64,000 bases of DNA, taken from positions 1,075,001 through 1,139,000 of the forward strand of contig NC_014041.1 in assembly GCF_000023465.1 (NCBI RefSeq), given 5' to 3'. Both the position numbers and the translations under genes were made by a program. This stretch comes from Zunongwangia profunda SM-A87. GTDB taxonomy: Bacteria > Bacteroidota > Bacteroidia > Flavobacteriales > Flavobacteriaceae. Position 1 is the stretch's first letter; the number at the start of each line of letters is the position of its first letter. This document shows, in pieces, positions 21,230-31,412 of the stretch. The notes below the pieces were generated by a model that did no database searches, was not told the origin of the DNA, and worked only from the letters and a program-made list of their open reading frames with translations.

Positions 21230-22093
21230 CTAAAATTTTAAGGTATCTGGTAAAAATTGAGCTGCCAAATCCTCATAATAGGGACGCAATTCGTTCACGT
21301 TTGGCGGGGTTGGCGCTTTTGAATACAAATCATACGGATTGAATTTTTCTACCCACTTAAACATCTTGTGATCGTGAGGGCTCATCAGATGCTCGTAAGC
21401 CCCTTCGCGGTGTTGTGCATAAAACGAATGATAACGTATCATATACAAAGCTTCTTCTGGCAAATAGTCGCGCATAATATGATACAGGTACTCATCGTGC
21501 CCCCAGGACATTTGCACGTTGTCCAGCCCACAATTGGGGCTGTATACCCCATATTTGGTATTGAAACGCGGGTTGTTGTAATCGGGGTTTTGCTTAAAAA
21601 ATTCGGGATATACAATCTTGTCTGAATACGCACATCCTACCGGGAAGGTGTCCCCCACCACAGCCCACTGCGGCTCGCCAAAAAGACAAAGCACTTTGCC
21701 CAGATCGTGCAGAAAGCCGGTAAGTATAAACCAGTCGGGGTGCCCGTCTGCACGTATCGCTTCAGAAGTTTGCAGCAAATGCTGGGTTTGATCCAGATCA
21801 ATATCGGGGTCTGAGTCGTCAACGAGGGTGTTTAAAAATTCTACTGCATCCCACAGCGACATCTCCCGGCGGTTAAATTTTAGAAAATCGTTTTTCTTTT
21901 CCAGCACAAAATCATAAGTCTGGTTGATGTGGTTGATGCGGTAAAATTCTTTTACAGTGTCCCGGGCAGGAGCTTCATAATTGCGAAAGTCTTCTTTAGC
22001 TTTATGAGCCTCTTCGGGATAACGACGTACCACGTCATCTTCCCATTCATCCAAGCTGTCCAGCGGTTGCCCGTTTTGATTGCTATCTTTCAT
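21230..22093 (-). CDS. myo-Inositol oxygenase (MIOX)
   Basis: The 287-residue protein is a full-length MIOX-type HD-domain di-iron oxygenase, which uses O2 to cleave myo-inositol to D-glucuronate in the cytoplasm. All six metal ligands known from mouse MIOX can be placed: His105 (HLLQTSE), His129-Asp130 (LHDLGK), His199 (WGHDEY), His222 (RYHSFY) and Asp255 (YDLYSK). The substrate-lid motif VGDTFPVGC is present. No signal peptide. MIOX is common in eukaryotes but rare in PULs. Here it is in one operon with a symporter and GH89, which implies that inositol is released from, or imported with, the target glycan. The resulting glucuronate could feed hexuronate catabolism encoded elsewhere. Confidence 0.95.
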   Translation of the reverse strand: MKDSNQNGQPLDSLDEWEDDVVRRYPEEAHKAKEDFRNYEAPARDTVKEFYRINHINQTYDFVLEKKNDFLKFNRREMSLWDAVEFLNTLVDDSDPDIDLDQTQHLLQTSEAIRADGHPDWFILTGFLHDLGKVLCLFGEPQWAVVGDTFPVGCAYSDKIVYPEFFKQNPDYNNPRFNTKYGVYSPNCGLDNVQMSWGHDEYLYHIMRDYLPEEALYMIRYHSFYAQHREGAYEHLMSPHDHKMFKWVEKFNPYDLYSKAPTPPNVNELRPYYEDLAAQFLPDTLKF

Positions 22094-22192
22094 ACAAATA
22101 AATTCAGGTTAAACATTTCTTTTAATTCTTCAATTTAGTGGCACGTGTGGCCTATTTAATTCCCGCTATGCGGGTTTCATCAGTCAAATCAT

Positions 22193-24352
22193 TTAAGACC
22201 CGAGGGAAACCATCAGGTAGAGTAATCCAATAATCAATATCACAATGAGACAGGCGAGCAGAAAGCCGGTACGGTCCTTTTTATTCCAGGTATACAGTTC
22301 CCAGTTGCTATTTGGGAATAAAAGGGTTTCGGTAGTAGGCTGTTGTTTCAACAGACTATTGTCTACAGCACGGGTACGCATTTTACGGTAAAAATCAGCT
22401 AAATACTCTTGTTGATCGGGTTTGGTGCTCCAAGCGATTACAAAAAGTACCAAAAAGGGAAACAACAGGCGAATGCCCAGTCTTATGGTTTCGTTTAAGG
22501 CATACGGATTTTTAGAAAGGTCCCAGCCCAGCCGGTCTAAAAGGTACAATTCAAGATAGATATAACCACGCCCGTAACGTGTATCGGCTTTACTGGTTGA
22601 AACCCCTTTAGACCAAAATATAGCCTGACGGGGCATCGCGTAACTCACAGCATTGTACCCGCCCAGAGAAAGTTCTTCCGGTTTTTTGACCTGCTCTTTT
22701 TCGCTTTGCGGAAGCTTTTCCCATTGTGCGATATCGTGTTTACGGTTTTCCAGATCAACGGCTTTTACCTCATAATTGCGGGTGACGATACGAGATTTGG
22801 TAAGCTTGGTCAGGCTTTCATCGGTACGCAAAGCTGGAAAGATATTGGGCAACAGCGTTGGGATTAGATAAAATAGCGTAAAGGTGAGCAGAATGGAGCT
22901 CCATGCTGCAATTCGATTTGCCCGTCGCCATTTTAAGCCCAGCCAAAATGCTGCTACAAATACCACAAAAAATTCCCATATAAACTTTAGAATCTGAAGA
23001 ATGGTATCAAACTGAGTGGTAATGATTGCAGCACCTATAAGAAACACCCCCCCAGAGATCCTCCCCGCCCAGATGTAATGCCGGGCGGAATGATTGGGAA
23101 AAAAATATTTGTAAAAATTGTTGACCACCAACCCAGATACGGTAATCATCAGGCAGTCTGCGGTAGACATCAGGGCGGCCATCAAACTGGCCAGCATGAG
23201 ACCTACAAGACCCAATCCTAACGGTGCCAGTAATTGGGTGGTGGCATGACCCCAGACAAAATCAGAATTCATGATTTTACCCCCATATAACAAAATGGCA
23301 CAAAGCCCTACCATACCCCATAAAATGGTCACAATACGCTTCATAAAGGTACCGGTCACAAAGCCCGTACGCGCTGCGTCTTCACTTTTTGCCGCACCTG
23401 CGGTTACCAGTTGATTGGGCTGAGCGACTACCGTCATCCCCGAAACTAAAGCGGCCATCACAATAAAATACCAGGTAAAATCTAAGGTTGCGGGCGAACC
23501 AAAAATCTCAAAAGTACTTTCGGGCAGTTGCTCGTGCAGATGCGAAAGTGCCTGCATCATCCCGCTCCCGCCAAATTGCTCGTTAATCGCAGACCAGGCA
23601 AAAGGAATGAGAATAATAGAGAGCAGGATGATAAAAACACCCTGAAGTAAATCGGTATAAAAAGCAGCTTCGAGTCCACCCAAAGCCGTATAAAACAGAA
23701 CGATAAAACAGATGGTCCAGATGAGCACATCTTCAGAAAAATAACTAAACAATGCCCGTGGATTTTCTTGTCTGAGTTCGGTTAATTCCTGTTTCTCCGC
23801 CTGGGAGAGGTAAGTGAAGTTTTCATTAGAGAGTTCAAAAAGCCGGTCTGCCTTTTCTTTTTCGATTTTTTCTGTCGCAGTCAACGCGCTATCCGGTTTA
23901 CCGGTCATCGCCATTGCCGTTGTGGTTACTGCTTTATACCCCACCGAAAGCAAGCCCATCATCCCAATGGTACCCACCAGGGCATAGGTGGCGGCCATTT
24001 TTCGCGAAGCGTAACGCTGCTCATAAAAATCACCCATTGTGGTAATGCGCAGCCGTCTTAACCACGGAGCCGTGATCCAAAACAAAGGGGTCGCAAAAAG
24101 CATCAAAAGCGAGCTCCAGATTCCGCTGGCACCGTTTTTAAAGGTGGTAGTGGCTACACCTGCCGGACCATCTGCTGAGGTCGCCTGACCAAAACTGGCG
24201 AACGTTGAAAAGAGTTTTCCAAACTGTCTGCCGCCCAAAAAATAATCTTCTTCCTTTTTAATCTTGAGGCTAGACCGTATACCAATATACACAATGACTC
24301 CAAAGTACAGGGCCAATACTCCGATATCCAGATATGATAAGCCTAAAACCAT
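22193..24352 (-). CDS. Sodium:solute symporter (SSS family)
   Basis: The 719-residue protein begins LDIGVLALYFGVIVYIGI with KKEEDYFLGGRQFGKLFSTF and GQATSADGPAGV, hallmarks of SSS-family transporters, and has about 13-15 membrane helices. A charged cytoplasmic insert at about 155-195 and a long loop near 510-610 make it longer than the usual 500-550 residues. Family members move inositol, sugars or acids with Na+; the SMIT branch carries myo-inositol. The gene starts 2 bases after GH28 and is followed by MIOX after 99 bases, so inositol or an inositol uronide is the best guess for the cargo. Which solute is carried cannot be decided from sequence. Confidence 0.9.
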   Translation of the reverse strand: MVLGLSYLDIGVLALYFGVIVYIGIRSSLKIKKEEDYFLGGRQFGKLFSTFASFGQATSADGPAGVATTTFKNGASGIWSSLLMLFATPLFWITAPWLRRLRITTMGDFYEQRYASRKMAATYALVGTIGMMGLLSVGYKAVTTTAMAMTGKPDSALTATEKIEKEKADRLFELSNENFTYLSQAEKQELTELRQENPRALFSYFSEDVLIWTICFIVLFYTALGGLEAAFYTDLLQGVFIILLSIILIPFAWSAINEQFGGSGMMQALSHLHEQLPESTFEIFGSPATLDFTWYFIVMAALVSGMTVVAQPNQLVTAGAAKSEDAARTGFVTGTFMKRIVTILWGMVGLCAILLYGGKIMNSDFVWGHATTQLLAPLGLGLVGLMLASLMAALMSTADCLMITVSGLVVNNFYKYFFPNHSARHYIWAGRISGGVFLIGAAIITTQFDTILQILKFIWEFFVVFVAAFWLGLKWRRANRIAAWSSILLTFTLFYLIPTLLPNIFPALRTDESLTKLTKSRIVTRNYEVKAVDLENRKHDIAQWEKLPQSEKEQVKKPEELSLGGYNAVSYAMPRQAIFWSKGVSTSKADTRYGRGYIYLELYLLDRLGWDLSKNPYALNETIRLGIRLLFPFLVLFVIAWSTKPDQQEYLADFYRKMRTRAVDNSLLKQQPTTETLLFPNSNWELYTWNKKDRTGFLLACLIVILIIGLLYLMVSLGS

Positions 24353-24354
24353 AA

Positions 24355-25767
24355 TCAGCTAGCTATTTTTTCGAGTTGTGTTTTTCCTTTTTTAACGATG
24401 CTATCCAAATGTTCAAATGCCGCTACTCCGTTAAAATTATCGAGCACCAGCGGAGTTATATTTTCGGCATAGAGCGCATTCCCGTAGTATTCTGGTCTTT
24501 GATCCCCCCAGTTTACCGTGGTGTTTGAGATGTACACATTACTGGCGTTTACCATATAGAATCCCGCGGTCTGCTCGCCTATAAAATCGGCGTCTTTACA
24601 AGGTCTGCAATCGTAATAGCCTCCGGGATATTCGGTGATTTTTGAGACCTCAAGGTCAATGTCGTTAAAGCGGATGTTGTCCAGAAGATCTGGAGTTGCC
24701 GCTCCCAGAAAAATACCGTTTTCGCTTTTGCACCTGATGTTTGCAAAAGTGATGTTAGAAACCTTTCCTATACCGGCTTCTTGAGCTCCGGGTTTTAACC
24801 GCCAGCCTGCGTCTTTGTGGTCGTGTGATGCGCGGGGATACGCGGTGATGTAAATAGGCTCTGCCATACCCCACCACACATCAGAAAACTGCTTACATTC
24901 TACCATAATATTCGAGAATATGATATCTGATACAGTACCTTCATCCCGGTTTTGAATACCTATACCCCGGCAACTTCCGGTTATGATGCAATTATTAAAG
25001 GTAACATGACTAATAGAATCCATATTTTCTGAACCTATTTTAATCGCACAGGAAGTGCTGATCAATGTGCAGTTTGAAATAACGATATTTCTGCAGGGAC
25101 CTAATTCTTCATATTCCCTTCGGTTTTTTAAACAGATACAGTCATCACCAGATTCTATATGGCAATTACTAATACGTATATTTTGGCAATGATCAAGGTC
25201 GATACCATCACTATTGCGAACTTTCAGATCGTTATATAAAGATATATTTTCAATGGCAACATCATAGCAGCCAATAAAATGAAGCGCCCAATAGGCGGCA
25301 TTACTAACAGTAACACCGTACATTTTTATATTTTTACACGATACTAGTGTAAGCATATGAGGTCTTGGGTCTATAGTTTCAAATGGTTTAAGCTCATAAG
25401 AGTCATGCAGTTCATCCCCCATAAAGAAGATACCGTTGCCATCTAACGTACCGCCACCTGTGATGGAAATTTGATTGAGATTTTCGCCACCGATCCAGAT
25501 CGTGCCTTCACCCATGTTTTGTCTAAATGCACTTTTTGTATACACACTTTCATCTGGATAAGCTTTAAGAACGGCTCCGTGTTCCAGGTGTAACTCGATA
25601 TTCGATTTAAGATTAAAAGGTCCGGATAAATAAGGCTTACCGGCAGGGATCACTACTTTACCACCACCCAGGGCCGCGCAATAATCTATTGTTTTTTGAA
25701 TTGAAACCGAATTATTCGTAAAATCATCATTTACGGCTCCAAAATCCTGTATATTCGCTAAATTCAT
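24355..25767 (-). CDS. GH28-family right-handed beta-helix hydrolase, no signal peptide
   Basis: The 470-residue protein starts MNLANIQDFGAVNDDFTNNS, the usual pectate-lyase-like N-cap, and forms parallel beta-helix coils. GH28 residues are the aspartates in NSDGIDLD (Asp187/Asp190) and SGDDCI (Asp208/Asp209). The third standard motif, GHG, is replaced by TSCAIKIGSE, and RIK by RGIGIQ, so it is not a typical endo-polygalacturonase. There is no signal peptide or lipobox, unlike the other glycosidases here, so a cytoplasmic location is likely. It is first in the operon and only 2 bases from the symporter gene. It may cleave an imported alpha-uronide. The substrate (GalA or GlcA based) is inferred only. 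Confidence 0.85.
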   Translation of the reverse strand: MNLANIQDFGAVNDDFTNNSVSIQKTIDYCAALGGGKVVIPAGKPYLSGPFNLKSNIELHLEHGAVLKAYPDESVYTKSAFRQNMGEGTIWIGGENLNQISITGGGTLDGNGIFFMGDELHDSYELKPFETIDPRPHMLTLVSCKNIKMYGVTVSNAAYWALHFIGCYDVAIENISLYNDLKVRNSDGIDLDHCQNIRISNCHIESGDDCICLKNRREYEELGPCRNIVISNCTLISTSCAIKIGSENMDSISHVTFNNCIITGSCRGIGIQNRDEGTVSDIIFSNIMVECKQFSDVWWGMAEPIYITAYPRASHDHKDAGWRLKPGAQEAGIGKVSNITFANIRCKSENGIFLGAATPDLLDNIRFNDIDLEVSKITEYPGGYYDCRPCKDADFIGEQTAGFYMVNASNVYISNTTVNWGDQRPEYYGNALYAENITPLVLDNFNGVAAFEHLDSIVKKGKTQLEKIAS

Positions 25768-25774
25768 TAATTTT

Positions 25775-25789
25775 ATATGTGGGACATAT
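25775..25789. promoter_or_regulatory. Candidate GntR operator upstream of GH28
   Basis: ATATGT-GGG-ACATAT is a perfect 6-3-6 inverted repeat, 8 bases upstream of the GH28 start and inside the 123-base divergent region with the GntR gene. The GT-N3-AC core is that of FadR-type GntR operators (TnGTnnnACnA). The same TATGT-N3-ACATA core occurs upstream of the PUL 1 SusC at 31458-31472. Confidence 0.55.
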
Positions 25790-25890
25790 TTTAAATGGTA
25801 ATATATTTAAAATATATATTAAAATTACTTTTTAAATGTCTTAAGTTTTAGTTGTTTTACCAGAAATTTCTAATTAATCATCCAATCACT

Positions 25891-26589
25891 ATGTCTTCCA
25901 AAATCAAACCCATTAAATCAGTTTCACTGGTTGAGCAGGTAGAACAGCGTATTCTCGAATTTTTAAAGGAAAACCGTTTTAAATCCGGAGATTCATTGCC
26001 AGGAGAGATTGAACTTGCTGAAAATTTGGGAGTAAGTCGTAACATTGTGCGTGAGTCACTTAGCCGCCTACGTATGTTTGGTGTAGTTGAGTCTAAAAAG
26101 CGCAAAGGAATGTTCATCGCTGAGCCTGATATTTTGAGCGGAATTGAACGTATTATGGATCCTGATCTTTTAGGGGAAGAAGCTATGCAACACATTTTTG
26201 AATTACGGCTGGTGCTTGAAGTAGGTATGAGTGAATTGCTGTTCATTAGAAAAAATAGTTCAGATATTAATAATTTGGAGGAAATTGTAGATCGTGAGGC
26301 CAATGATCCTCTTTGCAAAACAGATCTTAAAACTCGTCTGGCTTATGAGATTGAATTTCACTCCTATCTTTATAAAATGTCTGGTAATGGTACATTAAAC
26401 CGTTTTCAGTCTATGCTTCTACCGGTTTTTCATTATATGATGCAGCAGGAATCTAAGTCTGATGCTAAACCGGTACGCGGTACTATTTCGCATAAAGATC
26501 TTGTTGAAACTTTACGGAATGGAACCGCTTATGAATTTCGAGAAAACATGCGCAATCACCTTACTCCGCATTTTAGCAAATTGAGTTAA
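25891..26589 (+). CDS. GntR/FadR-type transcriptional regulator
   Basis: The open frame extends upstream to 25852, but ATG at 25891 gives the normal start MSSKIKPIKSVSLVEQVEQR and 232 residues. A winged helix-turn-helix (about 10-75: SGDSLPGEIELAENLGVSRN and IVRESLSRLRMFGVVESKK) is followed by an FCD ligand-binding domain with LRLVLEVGMSELL, an Asp/His-type metal site (FHSYLYKMSGN, SHKDLVETLRNG, MRNHLTPHF). FCD members bind organic acids, often sugar acids such as glucuronate or galacturonate. It is divergent from the GH28 operon and convergent with SusD, and is the evident local regulator of PUL 1. A uronate inducer would fit the MIOX and GH28 products; this is inference. Confidence 0.9.
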   Translation: MSSKIKPIKSVSLVEQVEQRILEFLKENRFKSGDSLPGEIELAENLGVSRNIVRESLSRLRMFGVVESKKRKGMFIAEPDILSGIERIMDPDLLGEEAMQHIFELRLVLEVGMSELLFIRKNSSDINNLEEIVDREANDPLCKTDLKTRLAYEIEFHSYLYKMSGNGTLNRFQSMLLPVFHYMMQQESKSDAKPVRGTISHKDLVETLRNGTAYEFRENMRNHLTPHFSKLS

Positions 26590-26611
26590 ATAATTCATAT
26601 TTTTTAAAATT

Positions 26612-26655
26612 AAAGTCCGTCAATCCTTCAGGCTAATCCGTGATTGACGGACTTT
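26612..26655. terminator. Bidirectional terminator between GntR and SusD
   Basis: AAAGTCCGTCAAT (26612-26624) and ATTGACGGACTTT (26643-26655) form a perfect 13-bp stem with an 18-base loop, exactly between the convergent stops at 26589 and 26663. It can serve both genes. Confidence 0.8.
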
Positions 26656-26662
26656 CTTGTTC

Positions 26663-28279
26663 TTAGTAACCCGGATTTTGGCTTATCGAATTACCGGAAG
26701 CGTCAATCTCGGACTGTGGTATTGGTCTTAGTCTATTTTTATCACTAATTGCATTATTAAGCGCTGCATGAGGGTTGTATTCTAAAACGCGTGATACTAA
26801 AGTACCGGTACGTTTTAAGTCCATCCAGCGGTTTACCTCTCCTATAAGTTCACGAGCACGTTCTTCTAAGATTAGTGTGATATCTATATCTGTTGCAGTC
26901 AACGGTGTAGTAAGACCAGCACGTGAACGAACAGTATTAAGATAAGTAGCTGCCGCATCCAGATCATTTTTCTGGAAAGCAGCTTCAGCTGCGATAAGAT
27001 AGGCTTCAGCACCTCGCATCATAATCATATCACGATCTCCTAAGGCTCGCTCATTTGCATAAACAAATGGAGCTCCGGGGTCATCAAATTTTTTGAACAT
27101 AGGGAAGTGTACGTTTGTTACGCCATCATTCACAAGATATTCATCGGGATTAATTACAGTATAAGGTTTACTGTCTATACGTGCTTGACTCCAGGCGGTT
27201 TTAGGAAAATAAATTGCAGTATCTCCAACTTCTAGTCCGTCTTCAGCCACATCAGCATACATAACATAGCGTAATGTTTCTTCATTACGGGTATCTTCAG
27301 GGTCGAACATATTAAAGAAATACGGAGTAGGCATTCTGCCTATACCATTTTGGTACAAAGTACCCCGTTCCAAACCTGAATAATTGAAGTACTCAAACTT
27401 GTAAAGTAAATGTTTGGTGTTTCCCCAGCCCACGCTCGAGGATTCGCTACCGAAGAGATAAGAAAATATTACTTCATCATTCCGCTGATTTTCAATATCA
27501 ACCACAGCAGCAAAAGTAGGCTCTAGTGGATGATTTGCTATCACCGTTTCTGCCAAGGAAATAGCACGCTCATAATCATCTGGAGCGGCAAAAGATTTGT
27601 AACCTCGGGTTAGCAACACTTTTGACAATAAATGACGAGCAGCATCTTTAGAAACAGTTCCGTAGACTTCTGGATTTTCATCAACAGTGTTGATGGCATC
27701 ATTAAGGTCGCTTACGATAAGGTCATAAACTTCTTGTTCTTCAGCACGTGTGAAATCTGATTTAGCAGTTGTAATGGGTGCTGTAACAATGGGAACCCCT
27801 CCGTAATTTTCGACCAGTTTAAAATAGGACCAGGCTCTGAAAAACTTGGCCTCGCCAACTCCTCTGCTTTTTAAGCCTTCTTCTACACCATCAATCAAAT
27901 CGGCATTTTCAAGCAAAGTATTTGCTGCTGCAATAATTTGGTACTGATTGGCCCAATACACCTGCATCACATAGTTTGATGCGTTCATATCTACATAGTC
28001 ATTAATCGCATCGGTACCGGTAAGAGGGGAGGAGCGAGTCACGATATCTGTACCTAGGTCTTCCAGCACATATAACATATCTGGCGCATAACGAGTGGTA
28101 TTGTCACGTGATATTTCGTAAATATAATTCAGAAGTTGGTTAAAGCTTTCAGCATTTTCCCGCGAAGAAGGAATACTAATAGCCTGTCTGTTTGTTTCCT
28201 CCAGAAAATCTTCGCAACCGGTTAAAAGCGTACCGATAAGGAGTAAAGCGAGAGATGAGGTATAAATTGATTTTTTCAT
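26663..28279 (-). CDS. SusD/RagB-type glycan-binding lipoprotein
   Basis: The 538-residue protein has a lipobox (GTLLTGC) followed by EDFLEETN, the usual SusD start. It shows the TPR-rich fold marks of the family: EAKFFRAWSYFKLVENYGGVP, AARHLLSKVLLTRGY and the C-terminal RGAEAYLIAAEAAFQKND, RAGLTTPLTATDID, LEERARELIGEVNRWMDLKR and SQNPGY. It is the surface lid that binds the glycan over its SusC partner. It begins 16 bases after SusC, on the same strand. The target glycan is unknown and should match the enzymes of the nearby operon. Confidence 0.95.
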   Translation of the reverse strand: MKKSIYTSSLALLLIGTLLTGCEDFLEETNRQAISIPSSRENAESFNQLLNYIYEISRDNTTRYAPDMLYVLEDLGTDIVTRSSPLTGTDAINDYVDMNASNYVMQVYWANQYQIIAAANTLLENADLIDGVEEGLKSRGVGEAKFFRAWSYFKLVENYGGVPIVTAPITTAKSDFTRAEEQEVYDLIVSDLNDAINTVDENPEVYGTVSKDAARHLLSKVLLTRGYKSFAAPDDYERAISLAETVIANHPLEPTFAAVVDIENQRNDEVIFSYLFGSESSSVGWGNTKHLLYKFEYFNYSGLERGTLYQNGIGRMPTPYFFNMFDPEDTRNEETLRYVMYADVAEDGLEVGDTAIYFPKTAWSQARIDSKPYTVINPDEYLVNDGVTNVHFPMFKKFDDPGAPFVYANERALGDRDMIMMRGAEAYLIAAEAAFQKNDLDAAATYLNTVRSRAGLTTPLTATDIDITLILEERARELIGEVNRWMDLKRTGTLVSRVLEYNPHAALNNAISDKNRLRPIPQSEIDASGNSISQNPGY

Positions 28280-28295
28280 AATACTGTATATTTTT

Positions 28296-31200
28296 TTAGA
28301 AACTAAAGTTTAAACCAGCCATATAGGTACGGGACATAAATGCAGCACCATAGGTGTTTCTACCGGCATTCTCTGGATCCCAGCCATCATAATCTGTAAA
28401 GGTGAACGGATTTTGAACTGTAGTGTATAAACGTAGCCTTTTAATACCCAATTTTTCTGTGGTAGTAGTTGGTAATGAGTATCCTAAGGTCATAAATCCA
28501 ACTTTTACGAAAGATACATCCATATTTTTAATGGCTTGTTGATAGGGACCGCCATTACCAGGCTGAAACCAGTTGTTGGTAGGGTTATCAGGTGTCCAGT
28601 AATTAGTGTCATAACCATTCCACAACCGGGCTGGCTCACCATCATAAGAGAATGCTCTGGCATTATGGAAATTACTAGAGATAGTAACCCCCTGACTTGT
28701 ATATACAAAGAAGGAGAAGTCAAAATCCTTATAGTTCATAGTGCTGGTAAAACCACCGGTCCATTTAGGTAATGGGTTTCCAAGTACGGTACGGTCTCCT
28801 TGCTCAGTAATTTGCCCGTCACCATTAATATCAACTACACGAACCTGTCCCGGTTTCTGACCGTAGGTTGCAGCTTCTTCAGCTTGATCCAGTTGCCAGA
28901 TGCCATCGTACTTATAGCCGTAGAGTGAACCGGTTGGTTCTCCTACACGGTGAATAAAGGTACCTCCCTGAGCACCAAAAATGATTTCATTACTGTTGTT
29001 ATATAAATTAACGATCTCATTTCGGTTGCTTGCAAAGTTTATATTAGTATTCCATTTGAAGTTATCATTGTCAATTATTTTGGCATTTAGGCCTATTTCA
29101 ATACCGCGGTTACGAGACTCCCCAATATTGTCAAAGGTTCCGGAAAAACCAGTTGCGGTAGGTAAGGGTCTGAAGAAAATGATATCCCTGATATTACGAT
29201 TATAAATATCTACACTACCGGTTAATCGGTTATTTAAGAAACCAAAGTCAACACCTACGTTCACCTCAGAAGTGCGCTCCCAGCTTAAATCCTGATTAGC
29301 AAGACCGGAAACAAATAGGGTAGGTACACTCGCATCACCAAGATTAGTATAACTTGAGTTAAGCAAAGACAGTGTTCCTAAAGGATTTAATCCGCCGCCA
29401 ATACCATTATTACCCGTTTGCCCGTAACTAAGGCGTAACTTAAGATCGGAAAAAACCTTTTGAGAATTCATAAAGTTCTCGCGAATAACCCGGTACGCTA
29501 GTGAAGCAGACGGGAAAAAAGCCCATTTATTATCTTCTGACAGAACAGAAGCACCATCGTACCGTCCTGTTAAAGTAAGGATATAGCGATCCATTAAATT
29601 ATAATTTACACGAGCTGTGTAGGATTCTAAAGTTTGTTTGCTAAAGCCGCTTCCATAAGAGTTAATATTAGAACCGGCACCCAGATTGTAAAAAAGGAAA
29701 TTATCTGAAGAGAAATTTCTTATCTGAATGTTATAGGACTCATTTTCCTGTAAAAACCTTGAATATATGAAAGTAGCAGCAATGCTATTATCGCTATCAA
29801 TATCTTTGTTATAATCAATAATGTTATCCCATGTATAGGAGTAGTCCAAAAAGTTGTCTACTTGCGCACGGGTACTGCTTTGGTTACCTATAGCACTTTT
29901 GGTATACAAACCTCGGTACTCACCTAAACGGGTGTATTTTACGTTAGGAGCAAACTTTGTTGTAATGCTAAGCCCTTTAAGTGGTTTTATACTTAGCGAA
30001 ATATTACCGATAAAATTGATGTATTTGTTCTCTAGCTTCCAGTTTTTGGTATCAAAAATAGGGTTACTTACCTGTGTTTCTTTTTGTGTAGGTAGAAAAA
30101 GTAAGTCTCCATTTTCATCATAGGCCCGTCCTATAGGTTTTAATCGATATGCACTTCTAAAAGCTTCTAAACTACCTTCGTTGGTTGTAGCTAAAGTGAT
30201 GTAATTATCATAACCAAAAGTTAACCAGTCGGTAAGATCACTTTGGATGTTACCTTTTAAAGTATAACGCTTAAAGTCTTCACCATAAGTAGTACCTTCA
30301 TCTTCGGTATAACCTAAACCGGCGGCATAAACCGTATTTTCATTACCTCCGCTAAGATCCAGGGTATGGTTTTGCTGAAAACCGTTGCGGGTAATCAGGT
30401 CAACCCAGTCTGTGCTTACGCCGTTTGCAATGTTTTGCAGTTCTTCTTCACTCAAATAATCTTCAATATTAACAGCTGCTGCGGAGTACTGGCTGAAGTT
30501 ACCATCTTTATTAGAAGCAAACTGATTCCCAACTACTACGTCTCTAAGGAAAGGGATATAACTCTGCCCATCAAAAACAGGAGGCAGATTATAAATTTCT
30601 TTAAAACCTACATAGTTGTTGTAACGTATACTCATTTTACCTTCTTTTCCCTTTTTGGTCTGAATGATCACAACCCCATTGGTACCACGGGAGCCATATA
30701 TAGCCGCAGATGCAGCATCTTTAAGCACATCCATACGTTCAATATCTGCCGGATTAAGGAAAGAGATATCGTCAACAAAAATCCCGTCTACTACGAATAA
30801 AGGGTTTTGTCCGGGACTATATCCACCGTTACCAGAACCAGAATTGATGGTGTTAGCCCCTCTAACACGGATATTAAAGCCGCCAGAACCTGGCTTATTA
30901 TCTGTACGTTGTACAGTCACACCGGCAACCTGACCCTGAATAGAGGAAACAGCGTCTATCTTATTGGTTTTTTCAAGAGTTTCGCTACTTACCGTGGATA
31001 CAGAACCGGTAAGGTTAGAGCGTTTTACTTTGCCATAACCAATAATAGCAACCTCTTCTAGTGATGCTATGTCTGTTTCCATATTAATGGATAAAGAAGT
31101 CTGGTCTTTAATGATAACTTCCTGGCTAACATACCCCACAAAACTAAATACCAGTATGGATCCAGATTCAGCCTTGATCTCAAAAGAACCGTCTAAATCA

Positions 31201-31412
31201 GTTACGGTTCCAGTATTAGAGCCTTTGATATTTACGGTCACACCCGGCAAAGTTTCGCCTGAGTCAGCATCGTAGACTACTCCCGAAATCGATTTCTGTT
31301 CATAACTCGAATAAAATTTTACGTAGGTATTGGCTTGACTTACCTCCGTGCCTAAAAGTACCAGTATTGCGAATATTGGTCTTAGCATCCTGAGCTGTAA
31401 AAGTTTTCTCAT
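28296..31412 (-). CDS. SusC/RagA-type TonB-dependent transporter
   Basis: The 1038-residue protein has a signal peptide, an N-terminal carboxypeptidase-regulatory-like domain (about 40-115, ISGVVYDADSGETLPGVTVN), a TonB box region, a plug domain (about 115-250, SLEEVAIIGYGKVKR and VLKDAASAAIYGSRGTNGV) and a beta-barrel ending GLNFSF. It imports oligosaccharides released at the surface, powered by TonB. It forms a pair with the SusD gene. No SusE/SusF-type binding protein follows. An inverted repeat matching the candidate GntR operator lies 46 bases upstream of the start. Confidence 0.96.
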   Translation of the reverse strand: MRKLLQLRMLRPIFAILVLLGTEVSQANTYVKFYSSYEQKSISGVVYDADSGETLPGVTVNIKGSNTGTVTDLDGSFEIKAESGSILVFSFVGYVSQEVIIKDQTSLSINMETDIASLEEVAIIGYGKVKRSNLTGSVSTVSSETLEKTNKIDAVSSIQGQVAGVTVQRTDNKPGSGGFNIRVRGANTINSGSGNGGYSPGQNPLFVVDGIFVDDISFLNPADIERMDVLKDAASAAIYGSRGTNGVVIIQTKKGKEGKMSIRYNNYVGFKEIYNLPPVFDGQSYIPFLRDVVVGNQFASNKDGNFSQYSAAAVNIEDYLSEEELQNIANGVSTDWVDLITRNGFQQNHTLDLSGGNENTVYAAGLGYTEDEGTTYGEDFKRYTLKGNIQSDLTDWLTFGYDNYITLATTNEGSLEAFRSAYRLKPIGRAYDENGDLLFLPTQKETQVSNPIFDTKNWKLENKYINFIGNISLSIKPLKGLSITTKFAPNVKYTRLGEYRGLYTKSAIGNQSSTRAQVDNFLDYSYTWDNIIDYNKDIDSDNSIAATFIYSRFLQENESYNIQIRNFSSDNFLFYNLGAGSNINSYGSGFSKQTLESYTARVNYNLMDRYILTLTGRYDGASVLSEDNKWAFFPSASLAYRVIRENFMNSQKVFSDLKLRLSYGQTGNNGIGGGLNPLGTLSLLNSSYTNLGDASVPTLFVSGLANQDLSWERTSEVNVGVDFGFLNNRLTGSVDIYNRNIRDIIFFRPLPTATGFSGTFDNIGESRNRGIEIGLNAKIIDNDNFKWNTNINFASNRNEIVNLYNNSNEIIFGAQGGTFIHRVGEPTGSLYGYKYDGIWQLDQAEEAATYGQKPGQVRVVDINGDGQITEQGDRTVLGNPLPKWTGGFTSTMNYKDFDFSFFVYTSQGVTISSNFHNARAFSYDGEPARLWNGYDTNYWTPDNPTNNWFQPGNGGPYQQAIKNMDVSFVKVGFMTLGYSLPTTTTEKLGIKRLRLYTTVQNPFTFTDYDGWDPENAGRNTYGAAFMSRTYMAGLNFSF

